Part shown: positions 44,855 through 57,737 of the stretch, piece after piece | How the letters are laid out: every line of letters starts with the position of its first letter | Numbering within the stretch: position 1 is the first letter of the stretch | Source of the DNA: Variovorax ginsengisoli | Lineage (GTDB): Bacteria; Pseudomonadota; Gammaproteobacteria; Burkholderiales; Burkholderiaceae_C | Length of the DNA: 64,000 nt | Reading direction: 5' to 3' | NCBI RefSeq assembly: GCF_006438845.1 | Contig: NZ_RCZJ01000001.1 | Coordinates: forward strand, 124,001-188,000 | Translations under genes and position numbers: made by a program | Notes under the pieces: generated by a model | What the model saw: only the letters and a program-made list of their open reading frames with translations | The model's database searches: none | Told to the model about the DNA's origin: nothing

Positions 44855-44916
44855 AAAAGCGTGCGTTCCCTCGCGCCGCACCGCTGGCTGTAACAAATCA
44901 AAAACCGGAGACACCC

Positions 44917-45393
44917 ATGGCCCCGACCCATTCACCGGACGCGCCACGCCGCGCGCTCTACCTCGAAGACCTGTCGGTCGGCGATCGCTTCACCAGCGGC
45001 GAGCATGCGCTCGATGCGGCGCAGATCGTCGCCTTCGCGGCGCAGTTCGACCCCCAGCCCTTCCACACCGACGCCGATGCCGCCGACGGCACCTTCTTCC
45101 GCGGGCTTGCCGCGAGCGGCTGGCACACGGCGGCGCTCACGATGAAACTGCTGGTTGCGAGCGGCTTGCCGCTGGCCGACGGCGTGATCGGCTCGGGTGG
45201 CGAACTGCAATGGCCGCAGCCGACCCGGCCCGACGACGTGCTGCACGTCGAGTCGGAGGTGCTGGAGATCGTTCCTTCGCGCAGCAAGCCCGGCCGTGCG
45301 ATGGTGCAGATGCGCTGCGAGACCAAGAACCAGCGCGGCGAGGTGCTTCAGCGCTTCACGCCGAAGCTGGTCGTGGTCGCTCGCGGCGCCTGA
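44917..45393 (+). CDS. MaoC-like dehydratase/hydratase
   Basis: The 158-residue protein is a single hot-dog-fold domain of the MaoC family. The R-hydratase-like active-site motif is AAQFDPQPFHTDADAA near residues 40-55 (Asp and His). A second motif, LAASGWHTAALTMKLL, follows near 65-80. Members hydrate enoyl-CoA thioesters. A CGGAG ribosome site precedes ATG 44917. Its position behind the Bug receptor suggests a role in degrading the imported compound, but the short length also fits regulatory or single-domain variants. Confidence 0.85.
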   Translation: MAPTHSPDAPRRALYLEDLSVGDRFTSGEHALDAAQIVAFAAQFDPQPFHTDADAADGTFFRGLAASGWHTAALTMKLLVASGLPLADGVIGSGGELQWPQPTRPDDVLHVESEVLEIVPSRSKPGRAMVQMRCETKNQRGEVLQRFTPKLVVVARGA

Positions 45394-45417
45394 AACGTCA
45401 GGCCGAGCGTCGGTGGT

Positions 45418-46221
45418 TCAGTGGCCGGCCAGGTCGGCCAGTTCGTCGTCGGTGAAGCCAGCACGCGCACGTGCGTCGAGGTTGAAAGGTGCGCGCAGGC
45501 GCGGGGCTTCGTACTGGCGGTACAGCACACGGTAGTGCGCGACGGGGTCGATGCCCTCGCGCTCGCACAGCCAGCGGTACCAGCGATTCCCGATGGCCAC
45601 GTGGCCGACCTCGTCGCGCAGGATGATGTCGAGGATCGCGATGGCGGCGTGGGCGTCCGGCGTGTCGACGCGCCGCAGCTTTGCCTGGATCAACGGCGTC
45701 GCGTCGAGCCCGCGCGCTTCCAGCGTGCGCGGCACCAGCGCCATGCGCGCCAGCACGTCGTGCTTGGTCTTCTCGCACATGGTCCAGAGGCCGTCATGGG
45801 CGATGAAATCGCCGTAGCCGGAGCCCATGCCGTTCAGGTGCGCATGCAGCAACGTGAAGTGTTGCGCCTCTTCGTCGGCCACCTGCAGCCAGTCGCGGTA
45901 GTACGCCTCGGGCATTCCGTCGTAGCGCCACACCGCGTCGAGTGCGAGGTTGATGGCGTTGAACTCGATGTGGCAAATGGCATGGACCAGCGCCGCCCGG
46001 CCCTCGGCCGTGAAGGGGGAGCGCTTGCCGGTCGCCGTCGGTTCGACCCGCAGCGGCCTTTCCGGCCTGCCGGGGACGCCGATGTCGTCGCCTTCGGCAC
46101 GCAACGCTTCGGTCGACAGGGCTCTGCGTAGCGTGTGAGCCGCCAGTTCGCGCGTCGCCGCGACCTTGGCAGCGGGATCGGTGAGGCGAAGCGCGGCGAG
46201 GGCGCCGAGGCGAGGATGCAT
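45418..46221 (-). CDS. DUF455 ferritin-like diiron protein
   Basis: The 267-residue protein matches the DUF455 ferritin-like superfamily (PF04305). The four-helix bundle carries metal ligand motifs HIEFNAINLALDAV near residue 90, DEEAQHFTLLHAHL near 120 and RDEVGHVAIGN near 205. This pattern is like that of bacterial diiron oxygenases such as tRNA-modifying relatives. ATG 46221 is chosen because the longer upstream frame overlaps the divergent carbonic anhydrase promoter. The reaction is unknown. Confidence 0.85.
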   Translation of the reverse strand: MHPRLGALAALRLTDPAAKVAATRELAAHTLRRALSTEALRAEGDDIGVPGRPERPLRVEPTATGKRSPFTAEGRAALVHAICHIEFNAINLALDAVWRYDGMPEAYYRDWLQVADEEAQHFTLLHAHLNGMGSGYGDFIAHDGLWTMCEKTKHDVLARMALVPRTLEARGLDATPLIQAKLRRVDTPDAHAAIAILDIILRDEVGHVAIGNRWYRWLCEREGIDPVAHYRVLYRQYEAPRLRAPFNLDARARAGFTDDELADLAGH

Positions 46222-46256
46222 CCCTACAATTCTAGTTTTCGACCACGGAGACAACG

Positions 46257-46781
46257 ATGGCCTTGTATGAACTCGATAGCGTGGCACCGAAGCTGGCGGA
46301 CGGTGCCTGGGTGGCGGACAGCGCGCAGGTCATGGGCGACGTCGTGCTCGGCGAGAACGTCAGCGTCTGGTTCGGCGCCGTGCTGCGTGGCGACACCGAG
46401 CCGCTGACGATCGGCCGCAACAGCAACGTGCAGGACCTGTCGGTGCTGCATGCGGACGTCGGCTCGCCCCTGACCATCGGCGAGAACGTGACGATCGGCC
46501 ACCAGGTCATGCTGCATGGCTGCAGCATCGGCGACAACTCGCTGATCGGCATCCAGGCCGTGGTCTTGAATAACGCGAAGATCGGCCGCAACTCGATCGT
46601 TGGCGCCGGCAGCGTGGTGACCGAGGGCAAGGAGTTTCCCGACAACTCGCTCATCATCGGTTCGCCGGCCAAGGTGGTGCGCACGCTCGACGATGCAGCC
46701 GCCGCGAAGCTGCGCGCGAGCGCAGACCACTATGTTGAGAATGGCCGTCGCTTCGCGAAAGGCCTCAAGAAGATCTCCTGA
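46257..46781 (+). CDS. Gamma-class carbonic anhydrase family protein
   Basis: The 174-residue protein is a left-handed beta-helix of hexapeptide repeats. The three metal-binding His positions appear in SVLHADVG near residue 64, IGHQVMLHG near 81-86, and neighbouring turns. [19 protein letters not shown] is family-typical. The family (CamH/YrdA-like) includes carbonic anhydrases and orphan members, so activity is not certain. It lies 17 bp upstream of the Hsp33 gene on the same strand and probably shares its transcript. Confidence 0.88.
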   Translation: MALYELDSVAPKLADGAWVADSAQVMGDVVLGENVSVWFGAVLRGDTEPLTIGRNSNVQDLSVLHADVGSPLTIGENVTIGHQVMLHGCSIGDNSLIGIQAVVLNNAKIGRNSIVGAGSVVTEGKEFPDNSLIIGSPAKVVRTLDDAAAAKLRASADHYVENGRRFAKGLKKIS

Positions 46782-46798
46782 CGGAGCGAAGGATCGTT

Positions 46799-47797
46799 TT
46801 GAGCGAGTTGCATAAATTCCTGTTCGACGGCATGCCGGTGCGCGGCATGATCGTGCGCCTGACCGACGCCTGGCAGGAAATCCTGGCGCGCCGGGCAGCG
46901 AACAACAGCACCGGCGCGTACCCGCCTCCGGTCGCCGAGTTGCTCGGCGAGATGACCGCGGCGGCGACGCTGATGCAGTCGAACATCAAGTTCAACGGCT
47001 CGCTGATCTTGCAGATTTTCGGCGACGGCCCTGTCAAGGTGGCCGTGGCCGAGGTGAAGGCAGACCTGAGCCTCCGCGCGACGGCCAGCGTGGCGGGCGA
47101 CCTGCCCGCCGGCGCGCGCCTGCCCGACATGGTCAACGTCAACAGCAAGGGGCGATGCGCGATCACGCTCGAGCCCAAGGGACGCATCCCCGGCCAGCAG
47201 CCTTACCAGGGCGTGGTTCCGCTGATCGGCGATGCGGGCGAACAGCTCGACAAGCTCAGCGACGTGTTGCAGCATTACATGCTGCAGAGCGAACAGCTCG
47301 ACACCACGCTGGTGCTGGCGGCCGACGACAAAGTGGCGGCCGGCCTGCTGATCCAACGCTTGCCGGTCAAGGGCGAGGGCAATCTCGAAGGCACGTCGGG
47401 CGGCGACCGCAACCAGGCCAACGAAGACGAGATCGGCCTCAATGAAGACTACAACCGGATCTCGATCCTGGCCTCGACCCTCACGCGCGACGAGCTCTTG
47501 ACGCTCGATGTCGAGACCATCCTGCGCCGCCTTTTCTGGGAAGAGAAGCTGTTGCGTTTCGAACCGCAGAAGGGTCTGCTGGGCCCGCACTTCGCCTGCA
47601 CCTGCGGGCGCGAGCGCGTGGCGCAGATGATCCGCGGCCTGGGCGTCGAAGAGGCCGAGAGCATTCTTGCCGAGCGCGGCGACATCGAGGTCGGCTGCGA
47701 CTTCTGCGGCAAGCAGTACCGCTTCGATGCGGTCGATGCGGCGCAGATTTTCACGGCGCCGGGCACGCAGCTTCCCGGGAGCACGGTCGTCCAGTAG
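46799..47797 (+). CDS. hslO: Hsp33 redox-regulated chaperone
   Basis: The 332-residue protein has the Hsp33 N-terminal chaperone domain (SELHKFLFDGMPVRGMIVRL) and the C-terminal zinc redox switch. The four Cys are CTCGRE near residue 264 and CDFCGK near 300. The start is TTG 46799 with a GAAGG-like site just upstream; no ATG fits the family N-terminus. Oxidation releases zinc and activates the chaperone under hypochlorite-type stress. It follows the carbonic anhydrase gene by 17 bp. Confidence 0.93.
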   Translation: MSELHKFLFDGMPVRGMIVRLTDAWQEILARRAANNSTGAYPPPVAELLGEMTAAATLMQSNIKFNGSLILQIFGDGPVKVAVAEVKADLSLRATASVAGDLPAGARLPDMVNVNSKGRCAITLEPKGRIPGQQPYQGVVPLIGDAGEQLDKLSDVLQHYMLQSEQLDTTLVLAADDKVAAGLLIQRLPVKGEGNLEGTSGGDRNQANEDEIGLNEDYNRISILASTLTRDELLTLDVETILRRLFWEEKLLRFEPQKGLLGPHFACTCGRERVAQMIRGLGVEEAESILAERGDIEVGCDFCGKQYRFDAVDAAQIFTAPGTQLPGSTVVQ

Positions 47798-47839
47798 ATC
47801 CAGTAGAGTTTCCGGCACAACAACGACCGGAGACACGAC

Positions 47840-48931
47840 ATGACGATACGGCACACGCTGCGAGCGGCGGCAGCGCACTGCGCAATGGCTGCGGCCCTGG
47901 CCCTCGGGGCGCTGACCACGGCGCAGGCCGCCGACTATCCCGCACCGAAGGAGGGCGACTGGGTCGCGCGGGACTTTCGTTTTCAGAGCGGTGACGTGCT
48001 GCCCGAATTGCGGCTGCACTACGCCACGATCGGCGCGCCCACCGGCGAGCCCGTGCTGATCCTGCATGGCACCTCGCAGTCGGGCGCGAGCATGCTCACG
48101 CCCGGCTTTGCCGGCGAACTGTTCGGCCCTGGCCAGCCCCTCGACGCCAGCAAGTACTACATCATCCTGGCCGATGCGATCGGTCACGGCAAATCGTCGA
48201 AACCGTCGGATGGCCTGCGCGCCCGCTTCCCGCGCTACGGCTATGACGACATGGTGGCCGCGCAATACCGTTTGCTGACCGAGGGCCTGGGTGTGCGCCA
48301 CCTGCGCCTGGTGCTGGGCAACTCCATGGGCGGCATGGAAACGTGGGTGTGGGGTGTGAGATATCCAGCGTTCATGGACGTGATGGTCCCCATGGCTTCG
48401 CAGCCGAACGAGATGTCCGGGCGCAACTGGATGATGCGGCGCCTGATCATCGACAGCGTGCGCAACGACCCGGCCTGGAACCAGGGCAACTACACCAGCC
48501 AGCCGCCGGCGCTGAAGACGGCCAACGCGTTTTTCGGCGTGGCGACCAACGGCGGGTCCCAGTTCTATCAACAGCAGGCGCCGACGCGGGCCGCCGCCGA
48601 CAAGCTCCTCGACGAACGCCTGACCGCACCCTTCGTCGCCGATGCCAACGACTTCCTCTATCAGTGGGACGCCTCTCGCGACTACAACCCGGCGCCCGGG
48701 CTTGAGCGCATCCGCGCGACCGTGCTCGCCATCAACTCGGCGGACGACGAGCGCAACCCGCCCGAGCTCGGCATCATGGAACGTGAGCTGCCGCGTGTGA
48801 AAAACGCGCGCATGTTCCTGATTCCCACCAGCGCGGCGACCCGTGGCCATGGCACCACCGGCATGGCGACCTTCTGGAAGGCGCAACTGCCAGAGCTGCT
48901 GCGCACTGCGCCGGTGAACGCTCCGGACTGA
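47840..48931 (+). CDS. Exported alpha/beta hydrolase, homoserine acetyltransferase-like
   Basis: The 363-residue protein has a signal peptide (about residues 1-30, ending AQA) and an alpha/beta hydrolase fold related to MetX-like acyltransferases. The oxyanion region LILHGTSQSG near 74 and nucleophile elbow LGNSMGGMETW near 155 are clear, and RGHGTTGM near 335 carries the likely catalytic His. An export signal argues against a methionine-pathway role, since MetX is cytoplasmic. It may be a periplasmic esterase. It converges with the NadR-like gene with only 5 bp between stops. Confidence 0.85.
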   Translation: MTIRHTLRAAAAHCAMAAALALGALTTAQAADYPAPKEGDWVARDFRFQSGDVLPELRLHYATIGAPTGEPVLILHGTSQSGASMLTPGFAGELFGPGQPLDASKYYIILADAIGHGKSSKPSDGLRARFPRYGYDDMVAAQYRLLTEGLGVRHLRLVLGNSMGGMETWVWGVRYPAFMDVMVPMASQPNEMSGRNWMMRRLIIDSVRNDPAWNQGNYTSQPPALKTANAFFGVATNGGSQFYQQQAPTRAAADKLLDERLTAPFVADANDFLYQWDASRDYNPAPGLERIRATVLAINSADDERNPPELGIMERELPRVKNARMFLIPTSAATRGHGTTGMATFWKAQLPELLRTAPVNAPD

Positions 48932-48936
48932 GGAAC

Positions 48937-49620
48937 TCAGCCCTTCGACGCGCGCTGGTGGAGCAGGTCCGTGAACATGCGGTGTTCGCAGACCGGATCC
49001 GAACACTTGTCGCAGGCACCGCGCCAGCCCGTGGGCGCATCGCCTCCGGTGCCCAGGCGCGACGTCGGCGCCTCTGCCTGGGTCGCCAGGTTGAGTGCAG
49101 TCCACGCGTTCATCAGTCGTTCGGGGCCGCGCCCGTGAACCACGGCGAAAGGAATGCCGGCCCGTCCCAGTGCACCACGAACCCGGCCATCGACCGGTTC
49201 GCGCACGTGCGGGCCATCGCGCTGAAGACCGTCGGCCACCCAGGGCAGGTCCAGCGCGGTGAGCAGCGTCATCGCATAGCGGGACTGCGCAGCGAGCGCA
49301 TCGGCATAGAGCGAAGGGTCGTCGAACAGCATGTCGCTGTAGACCGCGGTCATGAGTGCCGTCGTGTCGGCCACGGCCACACCGTGCCGTGCCGCGTCGG
49401 CGATGCGGCGTGTCTGTTCGGCCGCGATGCCCGCTTGCTCGTCGGGGCGGGGTGTGCGCGCTTCGCGTTCGCACCATTCGCGCAGGTATTCGGGGACCAG
49501 TGTCGCCTTGATGCCGCGCTGCGCCAGCCGCGTGGCGAGCGCGCGCGCCAATTCGGTCTTGCCGGTGCTCTCCGCCCCGAGCACGGCGATCACACAGCCG
49601 GCCGAGAGCGAGGGCGTCAT
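48937..49620 (-). CDS. NadR-like nicotinamide riboside kinase
   Basis: The 227-residue protein has a Walker A GAESTGKTE near residue 15, VPEYLREWCERE near 42 and a DTTALMTAVY motif near 85, all typical of the ribosylnicotinamide kinase domain of NadR. It lacks the N-terminal NMN adenylyltransferase half. The C-terminus is unusual: C203, C206, C211 and H213 (ACDKCSDPVCEHRMF) look like a metal-binding finger. It overlaps the upstream pnuC gene by four bases and should phosphorylate the imported riboside. It is the last gene of the pyrG operon. Confidence 0.85.
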   Translation of the reverse strand: MTPSLSAGCVIAVLGAESTGKTELARALATRLAQRGIKATLVPEYLREWCEREARTPRPDEQAGIAAEQTRRIADAARHGVAVADTTALMTAVYSDMLFDDPSLYADALAAQSRYAMTLLTALDLPWVADGLQRDGPHVREPVDGRVRGALGRAGIPFAVVHGRGPERLMNAWTALNLATQAEAPTSRLGTGGDAPTGWRGACDKCSDPVCEHRMFTDLLHQRASKG

Positions 49621-50234
49621 GAGGCGATCATCGGCAAGCGCCGGCGCCAGGCGAGGTACCCGGCGACGCTCAACAGCGCGAACACCGTATACAGCCCGAC
49701 GGTGAGCCACAGGCCTTTGTGGATGAAGAGGCCGACGCTCACCGTGTTGACCGCCAGCCAGACGAGCCAGTTCTCGACGAATTTGCGCCCCAGCAGGAAC
49801 TGGCCGACCAGGCTCAGGCCTGTGGCAAAGCCGTCCCACCAGGGTACGTCGGAGTCGGTGAAGCGCTGCAGGAAGACCGCGACGAGCGGCCAGGCGACTG
49901 CGCAGGCCGAGAGGACGAGCGCGATGCCGCGTGGTGTGAGCCGAGCGACGCCGAGCGCGCTTCCGTCGGCGCGATGGCCGCGCAGCCACTGAAACCACCC
50001 CCAGCAGGCGACGATGGCGAAGAAGACCTGCAGCGAGGCATCGCCATAGATGCGCGCCTGCGAAAAAACGGCGACGTAGAGCAGCGAGCTGAGGATGGCC
50101 AGCGGCCAGCCCCAATGGATCTCGCGCAGGTTGCAGCCGACCATGACCAGCGCCAGCGACGCGGCGATGACTTCCAGCCAGGAAGTGGGGGCGCCCCACA
50201 GCACGAAGGCCGGCGCCGAGAGGAACTCGGGCAT
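49617..50234 (-). CDS. pnuC: PnuC nicotinamide riboside transporter
   Basis: The 205-residue protein has seven membrane segments and the PnuC pattern: SWLEVIAASLALVMVGCNLRE near residues 18-38, FFAIVACWGWFQWLRG near 72-87 and FVENWLVWLAVNTVSVG near 150-167. It imports nicotinamide riboside by facilitated diffusion. The overlap with the NadR-like kinase gene means transport is coupled to phosphorylation, the usual NAD salvage arrangement. It follows ftsB by 13 bp at the end of the pyrG operon. No NiaR or NrtR regulator is visible. Confidence 0.92.
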   Translation of the reverse strand: MPEFLSAPAFVLWGAPTSWLEVIAASLALVMVGCNLREIHWGWPLAILSSLLYVAVFSQARIYGDASLQVFFAIVACWGWFQWLRGHRADGSALGVARLTPRGIALVLSACAVAWPLVAVFLQRFTDSDVPWWDGFATGLSLVGQFLLGRKFVENWLVWLAVNTVSVGLFIHKGLWLTVGLYTVFALLSVAGYLAWRRRLPMIAS

Positions 50235-50247
50235 GCGGGGGGCCTAA

Positions 50248-50523
50248 TCAGCGTGTGATCTGGACGAAGACCTCGTCCGGCTTCACCATGCCCAGCTCCT
50301 GCCGGGCGCGCTCTTCGACCATCTCCAGGCCTTCCTTCAGGTCGTTGACCTCGGAGGCGAGGCGATCGTTGGCCAACGCGGCGCGCGCGTTGCCTTCCTT
50401 CTGCGCGCTCAACTTGTTCTCGAGTTCGGTCACCTCGGGCACGCTCCCGCGGCCCGTCCACAACTGCCACTGAAGGATCAGCAGCAGCAGGGCCAGGACG
50501 ATGGGAACGATGCGCGAACGCAC
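50248..50523 (-). CDS. ftsB: Cell division protein FtsB
   Basis: The 91-residue protein starts at GTG 50523. A short cytoplasmic start is followed by a membrane helix (residues 6-17) and a coiled coil (about 28-68, LENKLSAQKEGNARAALAND). The C-terminal ERARQELGMVKPDE is the family signature. It is a bitopic septal protein acting with FtsL and FtsQ. The gene follows eno by 16 bp, a classic eno-ftsB arrangement. It is small, but the position and motif make the call firm. Confidence 0.93.
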   Translation of the reverse strand: MRSRIVPIVLALLLLILQWQLWTGRGSVPEVTELENKLSAQKEGNARAALANDRLASEVNDLKEGLEMVEERARQELGMVKPDEVFVQITR

Positions 50524-50539
50524 GGCGCGCCGGTGCCGG

Positions 50540-51835
<1,296 letters not shown>

Positions 51836-51850
51836 TCAAAACAAAAAAAC

Positions 51851-52137
51851 TTAAACGCCTTCGACCACGATCATCCGCATGATCGCAGCGCCCTGGCGCG
51901 CCTCGCGCGCCTTGCCGTATTCGGGGGAGCTGTCGAACTTCTTGGCGGCTTCGACGCTTGGGAATTTCAGGATCACCAGGCGTTCCGGATGCCAGTCGCC
52001 TTCGAGCACCTCGACCTTGCCGCCGCGCACGCACACTTCGGCACCATGCACCTGCATGGCCGCACTCGACCACTTCTTGTATTCCTCGTACTGCGTCGGG
52101 TTGGTGACTTCGACGTTGGCGATGATGTAGGCGCTGC

Positions 52138-52141
<4 letters not shown>
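51851..52141 (-). CDS. DUF1330 family protein
   Basis: The 96-residue protein begins [20 protein letters not shown], then [20 protein letters not shown], matching DUF1330 (PF07045), a small dimeric ferredoxin-like fold. Its start overlaps the kdsA stop (ATGA), and it lies between kdsA and eno, so it is expressed with the pyrG unit. No function has been established. It is not part of the classic pyrG-kdsA-eno core of other proteobacteria. Confidence 0.88.
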
Positions 52142-54709
<2,568 letters not shown>

Positions 54710-54732
54710 GGCGGGCCACTTAAACTTGCCCG

Positions 54733-55956
54733 ATGCAAGACCTCTCCGGCAAACACATCGTCCTCGGACTCACCGGCGGCATTGCCTGCTACAAATCGGC
54801 CGAGCTGTGCCGGCTCCTGATCAAGGCCGGCGCCACCGTGCAGGTGGTGATGACCGAGGCGGCGGCGCAGTTCATCACGCCCGTCACCATGCAGGCGCTG
54901 TCGGGCCGGCCCGTCTACACCTCGCAGTGGGATGCGCGCGAGCCCAACACCATGCCGCACATCAACCTCAGCCGCGAGGCCGATGCGATCGTGCTGGCGC
55001 CGTGCAGTGCCGACTTCGCCGCCCGCCTGGCTCAGGGTCGCACCGACGAGCTGCTGAGCCTGATGTGCCTGGCACGCCCGATGGACCGTGTGCCGCTGCT
55101 GATCGCGCCGGCCATGAATCGCGAGATGTGGGCTCACCCGGCCACACAGCGCAACCTGCAGCAGGTGGCCGCCGATGGCGCCACGATGCTTGGCGTGGGC
55201 AGCGGATGGCAGGCCTGCGGCGAAACGGGCGACGGGCGCATGCTCGAGCCGGCGCAGCTGCTCGAGGACATCACCGCCTTTTTCAGCCCGAAGGTGCTGG
55301 CCGGCCAGCAGGTGCTGGTGACGGCCGGCCCGACGTTCGAGGCGCTCGATCCGATCCGCGGCATCACCAATCATTCGTCCGGAAAGATGGGTTTCGCGAT
55401 CGCCCGTGCGGCGCGCGAGGCGGGTGCCGAGGTCACGCTGATCGCCGGGCCGGTGCACCTGCCGACACCCCGCGGCGTGCGCCGGATCGACGTGCTGTCG
55501 GCGCTCGAGATGCTCGACGCCGCGCAACGCGAGGCGCAGCACGCCTCGGTGTTCGTTGCCACGGCGGCCGTCGCAGATTGGCGGCCCGCTTCGCACAGCG
55601 AGCAGAAGATCAAGAAGGACGGCAGCGGCCATCCGCCGGTGCTTCATTTCGTCGAGAACCCCGACATCCTGGCGACCGTGGCGAAAAGTGAGCGTGCACG
55701 TGACGGTCAGTTGTTCTGCGTCGGCTTTGCGGCCGAAAGCGAGAACCTGATCGCGCATGCCAAAGCCAAGCGCGAGCGCAAGGGCATTCCGCTGCTGGTC
55801 GGCAACATCGGCCCGTTGACTTTCGGCCAGGACGACAACAGCCTTCTGCTGGTGGATGCGGACGGCGTGCGGGAGCTGCCGCGCGCACCCAAGCTGCAGC
55901 TCGCACGCGAGTTGATCGCGGAAGTCGCCGCGCGCCGATCTCAAGGAGGCCTCTGA
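54733..55956 (+). CDS. coaBC: Bifunctional phosphopantothenoylcysteine decarboxylase/phosphopantothenate-cysteine ligase
   Basis: The 407-residue protein is a CoaBC fusion. The N-terminal flavoprotein decarboxylase has [13 protein letters not shown] near residue 12, PAMNREMW near 120 and [13 protein letters not shown] near 160. The C-terminal CoaB ligase begins [20 protein letters not shown] near 193. Together they catalyse two steps of coenzyme A synthesis. It is full length and starts a short operon with a small membrane protein and dut, divergent from pyrG. Confidence 0.97.
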   Translation: MQDLSGKHIVLGLTGGIACYKSAELCRLLIKAGATVQVVMTEAAAQFITPVTMQALSGRPVYTSQWDAREPNTMPHINLSREADAIVLAPCSADFAARLAQGRTDELLSLMCLARPMDRVPLLIAPAMNREMWAHPATQRNLQQVAADGATMLGVGSGWQACGETGDGRMLEPAQLLEDITAFFSPKVLAGQQVLVTAGPTFEALDPIRGITNHSSGKMGFAIARAAREAGAEVTLIAGPVHLPTPRGVRRIDVLSALEMLDAAQREAQHASVFVATAAVADWRPASHSEQKIKKDGSGHPPVLHFVENPDILATVAKSERARDGQLFCVGFAAESENLIAHAKAKRERKGIPLLVGNIGPLTFGQDDNSLLLVDADGVRELPRAPKLQLARELIAEVAARRSQGGL

Positions 55957-56447
55957 TGAATTTGCCATCGAACACCCCGCCCAACGGCGACTTCGCGCGC
56001 TATGTCGAGCAGTTGTCGGCGCGCTCCGCAGTGGCGCGGCACGCGTCGGAGGCGGGCGGCGAACACTCGCTCGATGTCGGCATCGTTCCACTGGAACTTC
56101 CGCAGACGGAAGTGGCGGCCGGCCGTTCCGCCGTGCGCGAGCGCCTGACCCGACGCCTGGCCGGCGCGTCCATTGCGAACGGCACGGGATCGGGTCCCGG
56201 GGGCGTGCGTTCGGCACCGGCCGATCTGCTGCGTGGGACCGCGGTGGTCTGGCTCATCGTCCTGATCGCACTGCTGGTGCTGGATGCGCCGTTCGGTTTG
56301 TTCCTGTTCGTGGCGGGCGGTGGCATCTGGATCGCCAACAAGATGCGGCGCCACATCCTGCCGCCTGGGGTGACCGGCTGGCGCGAGTGGCTCGAAGCCA
56401 TCGCCCGCAACGCCGCTGAAAAGCAATCAAGACAACAAGGCAAATGA
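55956..56447 (+). CDS. Small membrane protein of unknown function
   Basis: I do not recognise a family. The 163-residue protein has a soluble N-terminus of about 85 residues, two adjacent hydrophobic helices (about residues 95-125, [18 protein letters not shown] and [13 protein letters not shown]) and a basic amphipathic tail ([19 protein letters not shown]). Its ATG overlaps the coaBC stop (TGATG) and it ends four bp before the dut start, so it is tightly embedded in the coaBC-dut operon. No function can be proposed from sequence. Confidence 0.72.
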   Translation: MNLPSNTPPNGDFARYVEQLSARSAVARHASEAGGEHSLDVGIVPLELPQTEVAAGRSAVRERLTRRLAGASIANGTGSGPGGVRSAPADLLRGTAVVWLIVLIALLVLDAPFGLFLFVAGGGIWIANKMRRHILPPGVTGWREWLEAIARNAAEKQSRQQGK

Positions 56448-56451
56448 ACCC

Positions 56452-56898
56452 GTGAAAGTCGACGTCCGAATTCTCGATCCGCGCATGGCGGATTCGCTCC
56501 CTGCCTATGCCACCCCCGGCAGCGCCGGGCTCGACCTGCGGGCCTGCCTCGACGCGCCGATCACGCTCGAGCCCAATGCCTGGCAGCTGATTGGCACCGG
56601 CATTGCCATCCACTTGGCTGACCCGGGCTACGCCGCGCTGATCCTTCCGCGTTCCGGCCTCGGCCACAAGCACGGCATCGTGCTCGGCAACTTGGTCGGC
56701 TTGATCGACAGCGATTACCAAGGCGAGCTCAAGGTCAGTGCCTGGAACCGCAGCAACACGGCTTTCGTGCTCCAGCCCATGGAGCGGCTCGCGCAGCTGA
56801 TGATCGTGCCGGTGGTGCAGGCACAGTTCAACGTGGTCACGGAGTTTTCCCGGAGCGAGCGTGGCGAGAAGGGCTACGGTTCGACGGGCCGCAGCTGA
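56452..56898 (+). CDS. dut: dUTP diphosphatase
   Basis: The 148-residue protein has all five dUTPase motifs, including [11 protein letters not shown] near residue 22, [15 protein letters not shown] near 64-78, [13 protein letters not shown] near 82 and the C-terminal [12 protein letters not shown]. It hydrolyses dUTP to dUMP, keeping uracil out of DNA. The start is GTG 56452, just after a short gap; no ATG fits. It completes the coaBC operon, a common Gammaproteobacteria and Betaproteobacteria layout. Confidence 0.97.
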   Translation: MKVDVRILDPRMADSLPAYATPGSAGLDLRACLDAPITLEPNAWQLIGTGIAIHLADPGYAALILPRSGLGHKHGIVLGNLVGLIDSDYQGELKVSAWNRSNTAFVLQPMERLAQLMIVPVVQAQFNVVTEFSRSERGEKGYGSTGRS

Positions 56899-57087
56899 AC
56901 GCTGTAGGTCGCGAGGACCTGCGAAGGCGCAACCGTGTCCGACACGCAAAGTTTGGAACTCCTGTCGGCGCGCCGTTGTCTACAGACGATGAATCGCACA
57001 GAGGTGTGCGTCATCGCGTCGATCGATGGCGCGTTAAGTTCAATGGACAGGGCCTTTCCGTTCAACAGCGCTCGTGGAGCAATACAC

Positions 57088-57591
57088 ATGAAGAAACAAC
57101 TTCGCATCCTTTCGGTCGCCGCCGGCGTCACGGCTCTGGTCACGCTGACCGCCTGCGTCGCACCGCAGCCCGTGTACGAGTCGGCGCGCTACCCGTATCA
57201 CCCGCATTCGCAACCGGCTTATGGCGCACCCCAGGGCCCCTATGTCGAATATGGACAGATCGCCAACATCGAGGTGGTTCGCAGCGAAACACGCGGCGCC
57301 GCGCCTTCGGGTGGCGGCGCGGTGGCAGGCGGATTGATCGGCGGTGTCGTGGGCAACCAGTTCGGCAGCGGTGGCGGCCGAGCCGCGGCAACGGCGCTGG
57401 GCCTCGTCGGCGGCGCGCTGCTGGGCAACAACATCGAGGCGAACAACAACGCGCCCCGTGCCTACGAAAGCTACCGCATCTCTGTGCAGACCGAGCGGGG
57501 AGGCTATCGTGCCTTCGATGTGCCAACGCCGGGCGAACTGCGCGTGGGTGACCGGGTCGTGATCAACAACGGCCAGATCTCGAGGTACTGA
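57088..57591 (+). CDS. Glycine-zipper 2TM lipoprotein
   Basis: The 167-residue protein has a lipoprotein signal ending LTAC (Cys23). A His/Tyr/Pro-rich linker (YPYHPHSQPAYGAPQGP) follows, then a long glycine-zipper membrane region (about 72-115, GGGAVAGGLIGGVVGNQFG) and a small C-terminal domain (YRISVQTERGGYRAFDVP). This is the Rick_17kDa_Anti-like architecture of many outer-membrane-associated proteins such as SlyB relatives. It is monocistronic with a strong terminator after it. A role in envelope integrity is inferred from relatives. Confidence 0.85.
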   Translation: MKKQLRILSVAAGVTALVTLTACVAPQPVYESARYPYHPHSQPAYGAPQGPYVEYGQIANIEVVRSETRGAAPSGGGAVAGGLIGGVVGNQFGSGGGRAAATALGLVGGALLGNNIEANNNAPRAYESYRISVQTERGGYRAFDVPTPGELRVGDRVVINNGQISRY

Positions 57592-57690
57592 CCCACCCCC
57601 GACGCGGCGCACTGCGTGTCGCCGCTTCCCCCTCGAGGGGGCGACACCGGTGGCCCAGCAAAGCCGGTTCCACGGCGTCACCGGAACAAG
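57592..57690. repeat. Comamonadaceae-type intergenic repeat candidate
   Basis: Just after the glycine-zipper gene lies GTGTCGCC with a downstream CCCCCTCGAGGGGG core, forming a nested palindrome at 57616-57647 (outer GTGTCG/CGACAC). The block, rich in GGTTCC and GGCCCAGC, resembles short repeats I associate with many Comamonadaceae intergenic regions. That recollection cannot be verified here. Confidence 0.5.
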
Positions 57691-57714
57691 AAAGCCCCGC
57701 GGTGCGGGGCTTTC
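57691..57714. terminator. Bidirectional intrinsic terminator
   Basis: AAAGCCCCGC (57691-57700) pairs with GCGGGGCTTT (57704-57713) around a 3-nt loop, flanked by T- and A-rich ends. It sits between the glycine-zipper gene and the convergent SlyD-like gene and can serve both. Confidence 0.85.
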
Positions 57715-57737
57715 TGTTGTGCGCGTTCCTGGTTAAT

